A stretch of 64,000 bases of DNA from Ketogulonicigenium robustum (lineage in GTDB: Bacteria > Pseudomonadota > Alphaproteobacteria > Rhodobacterales > Rhodobacteraceae), in NCBI RefSeq assembly GCF_002117445.1, contig NZ_CP019937.1, positions 1,055,501-1,119,500 on the forward strand, written 5' to 3'. The stretch's first letter is position 1. Every line of letters starts with the position of its first letter. Under the pieces are notes generated by a model. The model searched no databases. It was not told where the DNA came from and was given only the letters and a program-made list of their open reading frames with translations. This document shows positions 8,303 through 15,967 of the stretch, piece after piece. The position numbers and the translations under genes were made by a program.

Positions 8303-8350
8303 CCGACGAAATACGTCGCCTTGGTTTCCATATCCGACGTATTTCGTCGG
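8303..8350. repeat. perfect 16-bp inverted repeat, each arm itself palindromic
   Basis: CCGACGAAATACGTCG (8303-8318) is exactly complementary to CGACGTATTTCGTCGG (8335-8350), with a 16-nt spacer. Each arm also contains CGACG-N5-CGTCG, so the pair can be read either as one long hairpin after the antirepressor stop or as two copies of a palindromic protein site. There is no T-run, which argues against a simple intrinsic terminator. Confidence 0.6.
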
Positions 8351-8377
8351 ATGTTGTCAAAGTTTAGGTAGCACGTG

Positions 8378-8470
8378 CCCCATTGGGGGGTGTCGATATT
8401 TCTCGCTCATCCCCCATTGGGGGTTGGACGATATCGGCCCTTGGACGGTCTAGACCACCAACCAAGGGCC
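8378..8470. repeat. tandem CCCCATTGGGG palindromes plus hairpin before a small gene
   Basis: CCCCATTGGGG at 8378-8388 and CCCCCATTGGGGG at 8411-8423 are two near-identical palindromes 33 bp apart, followed by an inverted repeat GGCCCTTGG (8436-8444) / CCAAGGGCC (8462-8470). They fill the 200-bp gap between the antirepressor and the gene at 8499. They are probably operator or leader structures for that gene; no regulator can be named. Confidence 0.45.
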
Positions 8471-8498
8471 TAACCACCAATCAGAGAGAACCTGACCA

Positions 8499-8837
8499 AT
8501 GGCTAAACCCCATACTAATGTCGCTTGTGCGGCAAATGAAGTCTCACGCAGAGGTATTCTTGCCGCGCTGCCATTTCTGGCACTGGCACCCGCTGCGGCA
8601 GTCAAAGCCGAACCAACCCGAAAGGAGCTTATCGAACAGCATGCCCAAGCGCTGCTAGACCTGATCCGCGAGGAATATAGCGGGCAGGTGGATGCGCTCG
8701 GCATTAGCATCCGCAGCAACCCTGACCAGCCGCTGGACGTGTCCGCATCGGCCAATCGCATCACCATATCGGAGCGCGGTTATCCTGTAGCCAATGCCGC
8801 CGGGGACTGGTCGCTCAAGGTCGGCTGGATCGGCTGA
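8499..8837 (+). CDS. small phage-encoded protein with Tat-like signal
   Basis: 112 residues, ATG after AGAGAGAACCTGACCA. Residues 14-37 read EVSRRGILAALPFLALAPAAAVKA: a twin-arginine pair, a hydrophobic segment and an AxA-like end, as in a Tat or Sec signal, though the consensus is loose. The mature part (about 75 residues) has an ELIEQHAQALLDLIREEYSG helix and a beta segment; no family is recognised. It stands alone between the immunity locus and HigBA and is likely an accessory (lysogenic conversion) gene. Confidence 0.6.
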   Translation: MAKPHTNVACAANEVSRRGILAALPFLALAPAAAVKAEPTRKELIEQHAQALLDLIREEYSGQVDALGISIRSNPDQPLDVSASANRITISERGYPVANAAGDWSLKVGWIG

Positions 8838-8847
8838 CGCAGATATG

Positions 8848-8876
8848 AAAAAGCCGCGTCCCTAGCGGGGCGCGGC
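8848..8876 (-). terminator. intrinsic terminator of higBA
   Basis: On the bottom strand GCCGCG (complement of 8871-8876) pairs with CGCGGC (8853-8858), followed by five Ts (8848-8852). It lies 30 bp past the higA stop. Confidence 0.7.
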
Positions 8877-8905
8877 GGGAAATACGAGGTAGTCGCCTTG
8901 GATGG

Positions 8906-9211
8906 TCATTCAGCCGCGAGCAAATGCAGGCGCGCTGCGGGTATTTCCGCGACATCCAGTTCCCGACGGCCTGCTGCCAAGTCGTAATTCAGCTGCATAT
9001 TCAGCCAGAATTCTGGTGTCGTCTCGAATAGCGCAGCGAGGCGAAGCGCGGTGTCGACCGTGACAGCAGTCTGCTCCTTCACCAACCGCTCAATGCGCGT
9101 GCGTGGGACTTTGATTTCCTTGGCAACCACTCCTGCGCTTAGGTGGTAGGGGATAAGATACTCTTCGCGAAGGATTTCACCCGGGTGCGACGGTGTTACA
9201 AGCATGCTCAT
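8906..9211 (-). CDS. higA: HigA family antitoxin
   Basis: 101 residues with the HigA/VapI pattern: HPGEILREEYL at 9-19, then an XRE helix-turn-helix (AGVVAKEIKVPRTRIERLVKEQTAVTVDTALRLAALFETTPEFWLNMQLNYDL). It neutralises HigB and represses the operon. It lies 11 bp downstream of the toxin, the usual toxin-first order. The pair sits inside the prophage between the immunity locus and tail genes, where it may stabilise the prophage or act against other phages. Confidence 0.92.
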   Translation of the reverse strand: MSMLVTPSHPGEILREEYLIPYHLSAGVVAKEIKVPRTRIERLVKEQTAVTVDTALRLAALFETTPEFWLNMQLNYDLAAGRRELDVAEIPAARLHLLAAE

Positions 9212-9222
9212 TTTCGCTCCTT

Positions 9223-9504
9223 TCAGTGGTAATCCACAATCTCAACATTGTCTGGGCCTGCATCAGTCCAGACAAAACATATCCGCCACTGATCGTTGAT
9301 CCGTATCGAGTGCTGGCCAGCTCTATCTCCTGCTAGTGCCTCCAGTCGGTTGCCTGGAGGTGATCGCAAGTCATCCAAAACGTGGGCAGCATCGAGCATG
9401 GTCAGCTTTCGATGTGCGGTCTTTAACAGGTCCTGAGGGAAACGACGTGGGCGGCCACCGTCGGCAACCTCTTTCGTCAAGCGATCCCTAAATCCCTGTA
9501 TCAT
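9223..9504 (-). CDS. higB: HigB family toxin (mRNA interferase)
   Basis: 93 residues from MIQGFRDRLTKEVADGG; the frame extends upstream to 9591 but HigB/RelE-type proteins begin at this motif and are about 92 residues. Characteristic features are FPQDLLKTAHRKLTMLDAAHVLDDLRSPPGNRLEAL and the C-terminal HSIRINDQWRICFVWTDAGPDNVEIVDYH. It is a ribosome-dependent endoribonuclease family. It is transcribed first in the higBA operon; the AT-rich 9505-9650 segment upstream presumably holds the promoter. Confidence 0.92.
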   Translation of the reverse strand: MIQGFRDRLTKEVADGGRPRRFPQDLLKTAHRKLTMLDAAHVLDDLRSPPGNRLEALAGDRAGQHSIRINDQWRICFVWTDAGPDNVEIVDYH

Positions 9505-9683
9505 GTCGTGATACATATCATTGAATATGTTTCCTGCAAGTAAAACGTGCAAACCAAAGTGAAATAAAACTGAATTTTCCCAAATCGACATTCGAAATAT
9601 GCCGAAGAACAGCTGAAATTTAATCGCGATTGAGCCGAGATTTCGCCGAAGTCCAGCCGGACAGTCAACAAAATCGCTTCGTA

Positions 9684-9707
9684 AGCCACCCCCACGGGTG
9701 GCTTTTT
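9684..9707 (+). terminator. intrinsic terminator just before tail fibre start
   Basis: AGCCACCC (9684-9691) pairs with GGGTGGCT (9696-9703) around CCAC, followed by TTTTT. Only 18 nt separate it from the ATG at 9726, and no rightward gene lies directly upstream. Confidence 0.8.
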
Positions 9708-9725
9708 CATTTTCCGAGAGGCCCC

Positions 9726-11096
9726 ATGAGCAACCTCATCAACTTCAACGTCATTCGTGCGCTGGATCTGGACGGCGTGCCGGTGTCTGGCGCGCAGGCG
9801 TTCTTTTATGACAGCGGCACGGATCAGCCCCGCACAGTCTATGCCGACATCGGGGCCACGGTTCCGCACCCGCAGCCGGTCATCGCGGATGGCGACGGTG
9901 TGTTTCCGGCCGCCTATGCCGAGGGTGGAACGCCCGTGCGCGTGGTGGTGCGAGACGCGGATGGCGCTATGGTCGCGGGTTACCCCGTCGATCCGGTGAT
10001 GATGACGCCCGCCGGTGATGCGCAGGCGTCCGCGATCTCGTTCAACCCCACGGGGTCGATCCCAGCGCTGAACGTGCAGCAGGCTATCGAGATGGTGCAG
10101 GCGTCCAACGTGGAGCCGCTGAACGACGTGGGCTGGGGTGTGACGGGCAACGCGGGGCTGATCGTTGATATTGACGCGATCAATACACCGTCCGGCGTCT
10201 ATCGTTTCGACGGTACCACCTTGGGGTCATTCCCCGAGGGCGTGACCAAAGCTTGGTCCGGCATTGTCCGCGTCGAGCGGCGCTCGGCCGCCTATGTCTT
10301 GCAGACCCTGCAAGCGGGAACGGAGGCCGTACCATACAGCCGAGTGCTGGACCAGAGCCTTGGCGGCTGGCAGCCATGGTTCCGCTTTTTGGACGCCAGC
10401 ACGCACAATCAGGCAACGTGGAACGCTGGCCTGAACGCGGTGCCGAAGGCCGTGTCGCCGCTGGCCCTGCGCGGCGCGGCGCTGTCGCTACCAATCGCCA
10501 CGCGCGAGGCCAAGGGGCTGATGGATGCGTGGCAGGTCAACCAGCTTACATTTGGAACCGCCCCCATCGGTGCAATTTTTATGTTTGCTGGGACAACCGC
10601 ACCTGATGGTTGGGCGTTCTGCCGTGGGCAGGTTTTTTCCCGCACAAATGACTCCGCTCTGTTCGCAGTCATTGGTACCACATATGGCGCCGGAAATGGT
10701 ACTACCACCTTCAATTTGCCGAATTTTTCAGGCCGGTCGCCTGTAGGGGCGGGCGCGGGGGGCGTCTACGGCGTGTCACAGCGGTGGCTCGGCCAGATGG
10801 ACGGCACCGAAACTGTCGCGCTAACCGAGGCACAAATGCCGCGCCACAACCACTGGTTTTCTCGCCTGACGTCTTGGGCGGGCCGCCACAGGCACCGCAT
10901 CCCTAACGTCGAGATAATTAACGGTGGTTCGACATTCCGGGGGCGATGGTCCGAGGGGGTCGGTGAAATGTGGACGGATGAGGTTGGCGACCACCAGCAC
11001 CTTGTTGAAGGCGACACTGACGCCCGAGGCGGCGGCGAGGCGCACAACAACATGCACCCGTTCATCGGCATCAACTTCATCATTCGGGTGCGCTGA
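9726..11096 (+). CDS. tail fibre with head-binding-like N-terminus and phage collar domain
   Basis: 456 residues from MSNLINFNVIRAL; an upstream in-frame start at 9630 would run through the terminator at 9684-9707. Residues 1-85 resemble podovirus head-binding domains (ALDLDGVPVSGAQAFFYDSGT, VRVVVRDADGAMVAGYPVDP). The C-terminal part (about 310-456) is a phage tail-collar domain: APIGAIFMFAGTTAPDGWAFCRG, TYGAGNGTTTFNLPNFSGRSPVGAG, and the end MHPFIGINFIIRV. It occupies the position of the P22 tailspike (gene 9) but lacks a recognisable spike beta-helix; it probably contributes to host adsorption. Confidence 0.8.
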   Translation: MSNLINFNVIRALDLDGVPVSGAQAFFYDSGTDQPRTVYADIGATVPHPQPVIADGDGVFPAAYAEGGTPVRVVVRDADGAMVAGYPVDPVMMTPAGDAQASAISFNPTGSIPALNVQQAIEMVQASNVEPLNDVGWGVTGNAGLIVDIDAINTPSGVYRFDGTTLGSFPEGVTKAWSGIVRVERRSAAYVLQTLQAGTEAVPYSRVLDQSLGGWQPWFRFLDASTHNQATWNAGLNAVPKAVSPLALRGAALSLPIATREAKGLMDAWQVNQLTFGTAPIGAIFMFAGTTAPDGWAFCRGQVFSRTNDSALFAVIGTTYGAGNGTTTFNLPNFSGRSPVGAGAGGVYGVSQRWLGQMDGTETVALTEAQMPRHNHWFSRLTSWAGRHRHRIPNVEIINGGSTFRGRWSEGVGEMWTDEVGDHQHLVEGDTDARGGGEAHNNMHPFIGINFIIRVR

Positions 11097-11410
11097 TGGA
11101 AATCGTAAACCTTCCCCCTCTGCGAATGATCCAAGGGCAGCCATTCACCCAGACATGGCTGTTCCGCGACAAGGCAACGGGTCAATCGGTCAACATGGCG
11201 GGCTGGACGGGGCAGGTCAGCTTTGCGTGCGGCCAAGCCATCGAACCACTGCCGCTGTCGATCCTGCCTTCGGGCCGCATCATGCTGAACTTGACCGCCG
11301 AGCAGGTCGATGACCTCGGCCACGGCACCTATCAAATCAATCTTAACGCGCCGTCACCGGACTTCAATGAGGTCTGGCAAGGCACAGTTTTCGTTGCGGA
11401 GGCCGTATAA
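11096..11410 (+). CDS. small phage tail-associated protein
   Basis: 104 residues; ATG overlaps the upstream TGA (ATGATGG around 11094) and its TAA overlaps the next ATG, so all three genes are coupled. The beta-rich sequence (QPFTQTWLFRDKATGQSVNMAGWTGQVSF, then YQINLNAPSP) resembles small Ig-like proteins encoded between fibre genes. No function is recognised; a fibre adaptor or chaperone would fit the position. Confidence 0.65.
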   Translation: MEIVNLPPLRMIQGQPFTQTWLFRDKATGQSVNMAGWTGQVSFACGQAIEPLPLSILPSGRIMLNLTAEQVDDLGHGTYQINLNAPSPDFNEVWQGTVFVAEAV

Positions 11411-14094
11411 TGGCGAAGCGGTATGAAGTTATTGTCGAGCGCGACAGCGGAGCAACCAGTGTCGCTGTTTTGGAGGTTATCGACGCTCTGCCGGTGATCG
11501 AAGCCGCTCCACAGGCGGCACGTGATGCGGAAGCTGCTGCGCTGGCTGCTGAATTGTCGCGCGCTTCGGCACTTGCTTCAGAGGGGGCTACACGAGCCAG
11601 CGAACAAGTCGCATCTGAGCACGCGGATAATGCGATGCGGAATGCCGCACGGGCGACCACCGCTGCTACATCCTCCGAAAATAGCGCTACTGCTGCCATT
11701 GCTGCAGCGACCGCAGCCGAAGAAAGTGCGGAGCGAATTGATCTTGGCGCATTAGATGATGCAGTTGCCGCCACAGCGGCGGATCGCGCTGCGACAGGTG
11801 GCTATCTCGCATCAACGCAAAGCCTAACTGTTGATGCCGAAAACGCAGCTTCGATCGCGAATGCAGCTAAGGAACAATCCGAAGCTAACGCGGCGACTGC
11901 GGCAGGATTTGCGGGAGATGCGGCCGCATATGCTTTGCAGGCACAAGCCAGCCAGTCCAGCGCAGCAGATCGTGCAACGATGGCAGCCAATAGCGCGGCC
12001 AGCGCTGCCGAAAGCGCGGAGGAAGCCGCAATAAAGGCGGGCACTGCTCAAACCAGCGCAGCATCGGCGGCAGTTTCAGCGACATCAGCGGCGAGCCAAG
12101 CAAGCGCAGCCGAAGTGGCGGCGTCGGATGCGGCATCTAATGCAACCAACGCATTGGCGGCGGCGAGATTAGCGGAAGATAGCAGGGATTTAGCCGCTGC
12201 GAGTGCTTTTGCGGCTTCCGAAAGCGCTGAAAACGCAGAGGCGCTTCTTGCGGGGAAGGCGGACAAGGCGGTGGTCGATGATCTGGCGGCCAAAACTGTC
12301 GGGCCCCGTGATGCAGATAGCGGGCAGGGTGTGACGTGGATCCTGTTTGACCGGAATAGCAACGCGCTAGCGGGATGGGACCAGACCGGCGCGCGGATCA
12401 TCCTGTCGGACGAGACGGTAGCGGACATCACACGCCGTATAGATTTGCCCGAAGTTGATCTGGATGCGAAAGCAGACAAGGCAGATGTTGAGGCGCTGGC
12501 GGCCGAAACTACCGGCCCGCGTGATGCTGAACGGTTCGATGATGTCGCGTGGGTTCTGTTCGACGTGAACGAAAACGCGTTGGTCGGATGGGATCAGACG
12601 GGCGCACGCATTGTCTTGTCGGACGATACTATCGATAACATCGGTCGCCGCCTCGATCTGTCTGGGCCGATCGATACCGACTTCGATGTATCGACCGGCT
12701 TTCGACTATCCGGCCTTGCTTGGGATAGTGACGGTAATGTCGTAATCGCCTCGCGACCAGACGGCCTCGACATGATTATGGCGCAAGCGTTCTGGGATCG
12801 GGGCCGTGCGGCGTTGGGGATTGATGATCCGCCACCTGAGCCACAGCCGGGGGATGCGCTGTCAAAGACTGCGTGGCAGATCATCAGCGTGCAGGGGCAA
12901 TCGCTGTCGGTGTTCGGCCCATATTCCGACCTCTGGAATAAGGCCAGCGTGGACGCAACGAACGCATCGCTGCCGGGCTATGCCTTGCAGCTTGCGGGCC
13001 TGACCGCCCAGCAGGAAACCGACCCCAGCCCTGTCGCGATCAACTCGACCGTAGGGGCGCGGGCGCGGGATTATGTGAAGACCACGCGGGCGTCAGGTGT
13101 CGCGCAGGCCACGACCGACGGGACGCTAGGGGCCGCGTGGCCGCTGGCGGCGCTGGTCAACCTGCACCGCGCCGACCTTGGCGTCGATCAGGTGCCGGTG
13201 TTGACCACGGCCCACGGCATCAGCGGGGTGGCGATCGAGAACATCGACCCCTATCCCGAGACCGGCACGGGTATCACTACGATCTGGGACAACATGGTGT
13301 TCTGGTATGGCGAGGCCGCGCGCGTGGCAGCCGAGGCAGGGAAATCGCTGACCGTCCCATGGCACGATTGGGTGCATGGCACATCCGCCGCGCAGTATCC
13401 GGCGGGGTCATACATCGACCAACTGTGGGACTATCGCCGCAACTATCTGGCGATGCTGCAAGATACGGGGATCGAGGGCGGCACGCTGATGATCCTGTCG
13501 CAGCCCGGTGGTAATGCCAACACGTCGCACGTCAACATGACGTGGCACTGTGTTGACGAGATTGAACTTTTCTGCGCGGCGGGTGGGGGTGTACTGGCGA
13601 CGCCGGAATATGCCTACCAGATCGCCGACAACAACGTGCATCCCGACGCCTATTGGACGCTGCAGTTCCAAGAGGTGAAGGCGTGGGCGATTGCCGAGAT
13701 CGAGGCGGGCCGTCAGTGGCAGATCCTGCGCCCGACCGCGAGTGTGGCGGGCAATGTGGTGACGCTGCAGTTCGACTTGCGCCCTGACGAATACCTCGTC
13801 GCGCACGACGCCAACCGCTACGGTGGCGTAGGGATCGACGGTAACCTCGGCTTTACGGCGGTAGGAGCCAACATCACCGGCACAGTGCTGCGCGGCCACC
13901 AGGTCGTGCTGACATGTGACGGGACGCCTACCGCCATCCATTACGCCTTCCAAAAGCAGGACGTGCGTGCCGTGCCGGATAACCTGTGGAACGCGCATCG
14001 CGGCCTGCTGCGCACGTCGCTGTCCAAGCCGTCTAAAGTTCTTGCTGGGGTGCAGCTTTACCGCTGGGCCCCGTCCTTCCGTTTGCCCCTGTAA
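11410..14094 (+). CDS. tail fibre with Ala-rich shaft and SGNH hydrolase-like domain
   Basis: 894 residues. Residues about 35-280 are an Ala/Ser-rich heptad-like shaft. Two tandem copies of a roughly 65-residue unit follow (about 282-347 and 353-418), each with ADK, TGPRDA or VGPRDA, a W-[IV]-LFD strand and GWDQTGARI. From about 485 a catalytic-looking domain begins with VQGQSLS (Ser498, GQS block) and ends with DNNVHP (Asp740, His744), as in SGNH/sialate O-acetylesterase-type hydrolases. A beta-rich C-terminal module follows. It probably binds and de-esterifies host surface polysaccharide. Confidence 0.7.
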   Translation: MAKRYEVIVERDSGATSVAVLEVIDALPVIEAAPQAARDAEAAALAAELSRASALASEGATRASEQVASEHADNAMRNAARATTAATSSENSATAAIAAATAAEESAERIDLGALDDAVAATAADRAATGGYLASTQSLTVDAENAASIANAAKEQSEANAATAAGFAGDAAAYALQAQASQSSAADRATMAANSAASAAESAEEAAIKAGTAQTSAASAAVSATSAASQASAAEVAASDAASNATNALAAARLAEDSRDLAAASAFAASESAENAEALLAGKADKAVVDDLAAKTVGPRDADSGQGVTWILFDRNSNALAGWDQTGARIILSDETVADITRRIDLPEVDLDAKADKADVEALAAETTGPRDAERFDDVAWVLFDVNENALVGWDQTGARIVLSDDTIDNIGRRLDLSGPIDTDFDVSTGFRLSGLAWDSDGNVVIASRPDGLDMIMAQAFWDRGRAALGIDDPPPEPQPGDALSKTAWQIISVQGQSLSVFGPYSDLWNKASVDATNASLPGYALQLAGLTAQQETDPSPVAINSTVGARARDYVKTTRASGVAQATTDGTLGAAWPLAALVNLHRADLGVDQVPVLTTAHGISGVAIENIDPYPETGTGITTIWDNMVFWYGEAARVAAEAGKSLTVPWHDWVHGTSAAQYPAGSYIDQLWDYRRNYLAMLQDTGIEGGTLMILSQPGGNANTSHVNMTWHCVDEIELFCAAGGGVLATPEYAYQIADNNVHPDAYWTLQFQEVKAWAIAEIEAGRQWQILRPTASVAGNVVTLQFDLRPDEYLVAHDANRYGGVGIDGNLGFTAVGANITGTVLRGHQVVLTCDGTPTAIHYAFQKQDVRAVPDNLWNAHRGLLRTSLSKPSKVLAGVQLYRWAPSFRLPL

Positions 14095-14106
14095 GAGGAT
14101 CGCATC

Positions 14107-14838
14107 ATGCGTTTGCAGTTTGACTTCGTCGCCCCGACGGGCACTCACTTTGGCAAGGTCCAAAGCCTCGAGGAGGTGCTGGCCAGTATCAGCGCCCCTG
14201 TTGATCGCTGGGAGGATACCCCCTCATCCCTGACCTTGGTCGACGGGCGGGTATCGGAATGGGCAGGCCTGATCAATGGCCGCACGCTGACGCAGGCCAA
14301 TGCCAACTTCCGCCCGCCTTATGCCGATGGCGTTGTCCAGTTTGGTAACCCAGCGACAGGGGCGGCTGCCGCCGCGATGGGTTTGACCGGCGCGGCTATC
14401 GGTCAGCAGGAAAAACTAACCTTGGCACTGCGGCTGAAGCTGCTGCCCGATCAACTGCTGACAGACAACCAAGGGATCGTCAGTTGCCAGACGGCCCCGC
14501 AACAGCGGTTGACCTATCGCTATACTGGCGGGGCGAAGCAGGTGCGCACAAGTTTTGCGGGTGTGTCGCCCTTCGTTGCATCGCCGCTGGATCTGGCGAA
14601 TGACGGCAGCATCGGGATGGTGGTGGTCTATAACGGCCTGCGGTGCACGGCCCATATGCCGGGGGCCGATCCGGTCAGTGTTGAAATGCCAGCGCTGACG
14701 AATTGGTCAGAGTTCTATGTTGGCAGCATCAGCAACCTCAACAACCCCTCGCTGCGCGGGTCCATCAGTCGCATCGGCCTGTGGCAGTCAACGCCCACCG
14801 ACGACCAGCTGGCCGCGCTGATGAATTGGGTGGCGTAA
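14107..14838 (+). CDS. phage LamG/jelly-roll-like fibre protein
   Basis: 243 residues, AGAGGA 9 nt before the ATG. Alternating strands with EKLTLALRLKLLPDQ, GMVVVYNGLRCTAHMPG and a terminal SRIGLWQSTPTDDQLAALMNWVA resemble concanavalin/LamG-like carbohydrate-binding modules of fibre proteins. The final ..IGLW...L...L..L..W is a signature seen at the end of many such modules. It follows the SGNH-type fibre by 12 bp and presumably assembles with it. A catalytic role is not suggested by any motif. Confidence 0.6.
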   Translation: MRLQFDFVAPTGTHFGKVQSLEEVLASISAPVDRWEDTPSSLTLVDGRVSEWAGLINGRTLTQANANFRPPYADGVVQFGNPATGAAAAAMGLTGAAIGQQEKLTLALRLKLLPDQLLTDNQGIVSCQTAPQQRLTYRYTGGAKQVRTSFAGVSPFVASPLDLANDGSIGMVVVYNGLRCTAHMPGADPVSVEMPALTNWSEFYVGSISNLNNPSLRGSISRIGLWQSTPTDDQLAALMNWVA

Positions 14839-14860
14839 CCGCACTCCGGCCCATTGTCGT

Positions 14861-14882
14861 CCCGCCCCGCCGCGGGCTTTTT
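14861..14882 (+). terminator. intrinsic terminator before holin
   Basis: CCCGC (14861-14865) pairs with GCGGG (14872-14876), then C and five Ts. It ends 16 nt before the holin ATG at 14899; the same arrangement recurs before the duplicate holin at 18762-18784. Confidence 0.6.
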
Positions 14883-14898
14883 ATGCGCAGGAGGCGCT

Positions 14899-15195
14899 AT
14901 GTCTGATCCATCCCCGCTGCGCAGTCCCGAGTTCTGGGGCGGCGTGGCCGTCGCGCTGATTGTGAAAGTGCGCACCAGCAAGCAGCTTGGCCCGTGGCAG
15001 GTCATCACGACGATTGTGGTGGCTGTGCTGGCGGCGTGGGTCGCCACGGAATGGGTGTCCGCCTTGACTGGCGTGCCCCAGCCTGTGGCGGCCGCCATCG
15101 TCACCCTGACGGCAGAGGGCGTCATGCGCTGGGTGCTGATCGCGGTGAACGACCCTAAGCAGGCCATCGAGTTGTGGAAGGCGTGGCGGAAGTAA
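14899..15195 (+). CDS. putative phage holin
   Basis: 98 residues from the ATG preceded by AGGAGG (14889-14894), an almost perfect ribosome site. It has two hydrophobic segments: VAVALIVKV (15-23, short) and VITTIVVAVLAAWVATEWVSAL (35-56), then PQPVAAAIVTLTAEGVMRWVLIAV. The tail is charged (LWKAWRK). Size, topology and position before the endolysin suggest a holin. A frameshifted near-identical copy lies at 18801-19099. Its stop codon abuts the convergent hicB stop with no gap. Confidence 0.6.
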   Translation: MSDPSPLRSPEFWGGVAVALIVKVRTSKQLGPWQVITTIVVAVLAAWVATEWVSALTGVPQPVAAAIVTLTAEGVMRWVLIAVNDPKQAIELWKAWRK

Positions 15196-15594
15196 TCAGC
15201 CAGCGCCAACCAGCTCGCGGCGGGCGGCGCTGGCAAGGAATGATGAGCGGGTCATCTTACGCGACTTAGCGGTCTCATCGATCGCGCGTAGCAATCCGCG
15301 CTCGATGCTGATGTTCACGCGCTCGAGCGCGGTATCTGCGGCGATGTAGGGCACGGGCATCAGCACCGCGCCAGCGGCTAATTCTGCGGCGACATCGGGG
15401 CGTGCGCGAACAGCGTCCAGCGGAGCAGGGGCAACGTCCGGCTGATCCTCGAACCAGAGATCGAGGGCTTCTGTTGCAGCCTTGGGGATATCGTCCCATG
15501 TATCGGCGGCAGCGAAGGCACCGGGCAAATCAGGGAAGGTCAGGCCGTAGGCGCTGCCTTCGTCTTTGTGGATGATGGCGGTGTAATAACGCAT
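15196..15594 (-). CDS. hicB: HicB family antitoxin
   Basis: 132 residues. The N-terminal HicB fold reads YYTAIIHKDEGSAYGLTFPDLPGAFAAADTWDDIPKAATEAL. The C-terminal ribbon-helix-helix DNA-binding region is ERVNISIERGLLRAIDETAKSRKMTRSSFLASAARREL. It binds HicA and represses the operon through the palindromes upstream of hicA. The gene is read against the phage late genes, filling the slot between holin and endolysin. Confidence 0.93.
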   Translation of the reverse strand: MRYYTAIIHKDEGSAYGLTFPDLPGAFAAADTWDDIPKAATEALDLWFEDQPDVAPAPLDAVRARPDVAAELAAGAVLMPVPYIAADTALERVNISIERGLLRAIDETAKSRKMTRSSFLASAARRELVGAG

Positions 15595-15634
15595 TGGGGT
15601 TTCCTTTCCGGCGGGCGGGCGATGGTGGGCGGGG

Positions 15635-15823
15635 CTAGAGCAGCCCCGCCTGTTGGTAGATGCTTTTGACGGTTCCGAGCGGCAGGTCTTTCTTGGGGTG
15701 GGGCAGGATCACGACCTGATCCCCTTTACGTAGTTTGAGGTGTGATCCGCGTTTGGATACTTCCTCGAACCCTGCATCTTTCAAAACCTTCAGAAGCTTT
15801 CGTGAGTTGGTCTCTAACTCCAT
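15635..15823 (-). CDS. hicA: HicA family toxin (mRNA interferase)
   Basis: 62 residues from MELETNSRKLLKVLKDAG (AAAGGGAGGG just upstream; a start at 15838 would begin inside the operator). HicA hallmarks are L.K.LK.AGFE, the catalytic histidine in GSHLKLRKG, then ILPHPKKDLPLGTVKSIYQQAGL. It cleaves mRNA when free of HicB. It is first in the operon, 40 bp before hicB, and is controlled by the promoter/operator at 15838-15898. Confidence 0.93.
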   Translation of the reverse strand: MELETNSRKLLKVLKDAGFEEVSKRGSHLKLRKGDQVVILPHPKKDLPLGTVKSIYQQAGLL

Positions 15824-15837
15824 CGCCCTCCCTTTCA

Positions 15838-15898
15838 TGTGTATTTATATACACAAGGGCAGCGGGATGCGCAAGGATAATGTGTAAATAAATATACA
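15838..15898 (-). promoter_or_regulatory. hicAB promoter and twin operators
   Basis: TGTGTATTTATATACACA (15838-15855) is a near-perfect palindrome and TGTGTAAATAAATATACA (15881-15898) an imperfect copy. A bottom-strand promoter reads TTGCGC (15869-15874), 17 bp, TATATA (15846-15851), its -10 inside the first palindrome. This fits HicB autoregulation. Confidence 0.7.
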
Positions 15899-15924
15899 AT
15901 AACTTCATCCCAGATCCCCATCAG

Positions 15925-15947
15925 CCCCGCCATCGTGCGGGGTTTTT
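15925..15947 (+). terminator. intrinsic terminator before endolysin
   Basis: CCCCGC (15925-15930) pairs with GCGGGG (15937-15942) around CATCGT, followed by TTTTT. It lies 20 nt before the endolysin ATG and is repeated almost exactly at 20305-20326. Confidence 0.8.
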
Positions 15948-15967
15948 CATTTCATAGGAGGCAGGCC

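Noticed and set aside
11500-12250. Dense GCA/GCG repeat pattern that could suggest a satellite or CRISPR-like array
   Set aside because: It encodes an alanine-rich fibre shaft; the repeats are irregular and without constant spacers. No CRISPR array was seen anywhere in the window.
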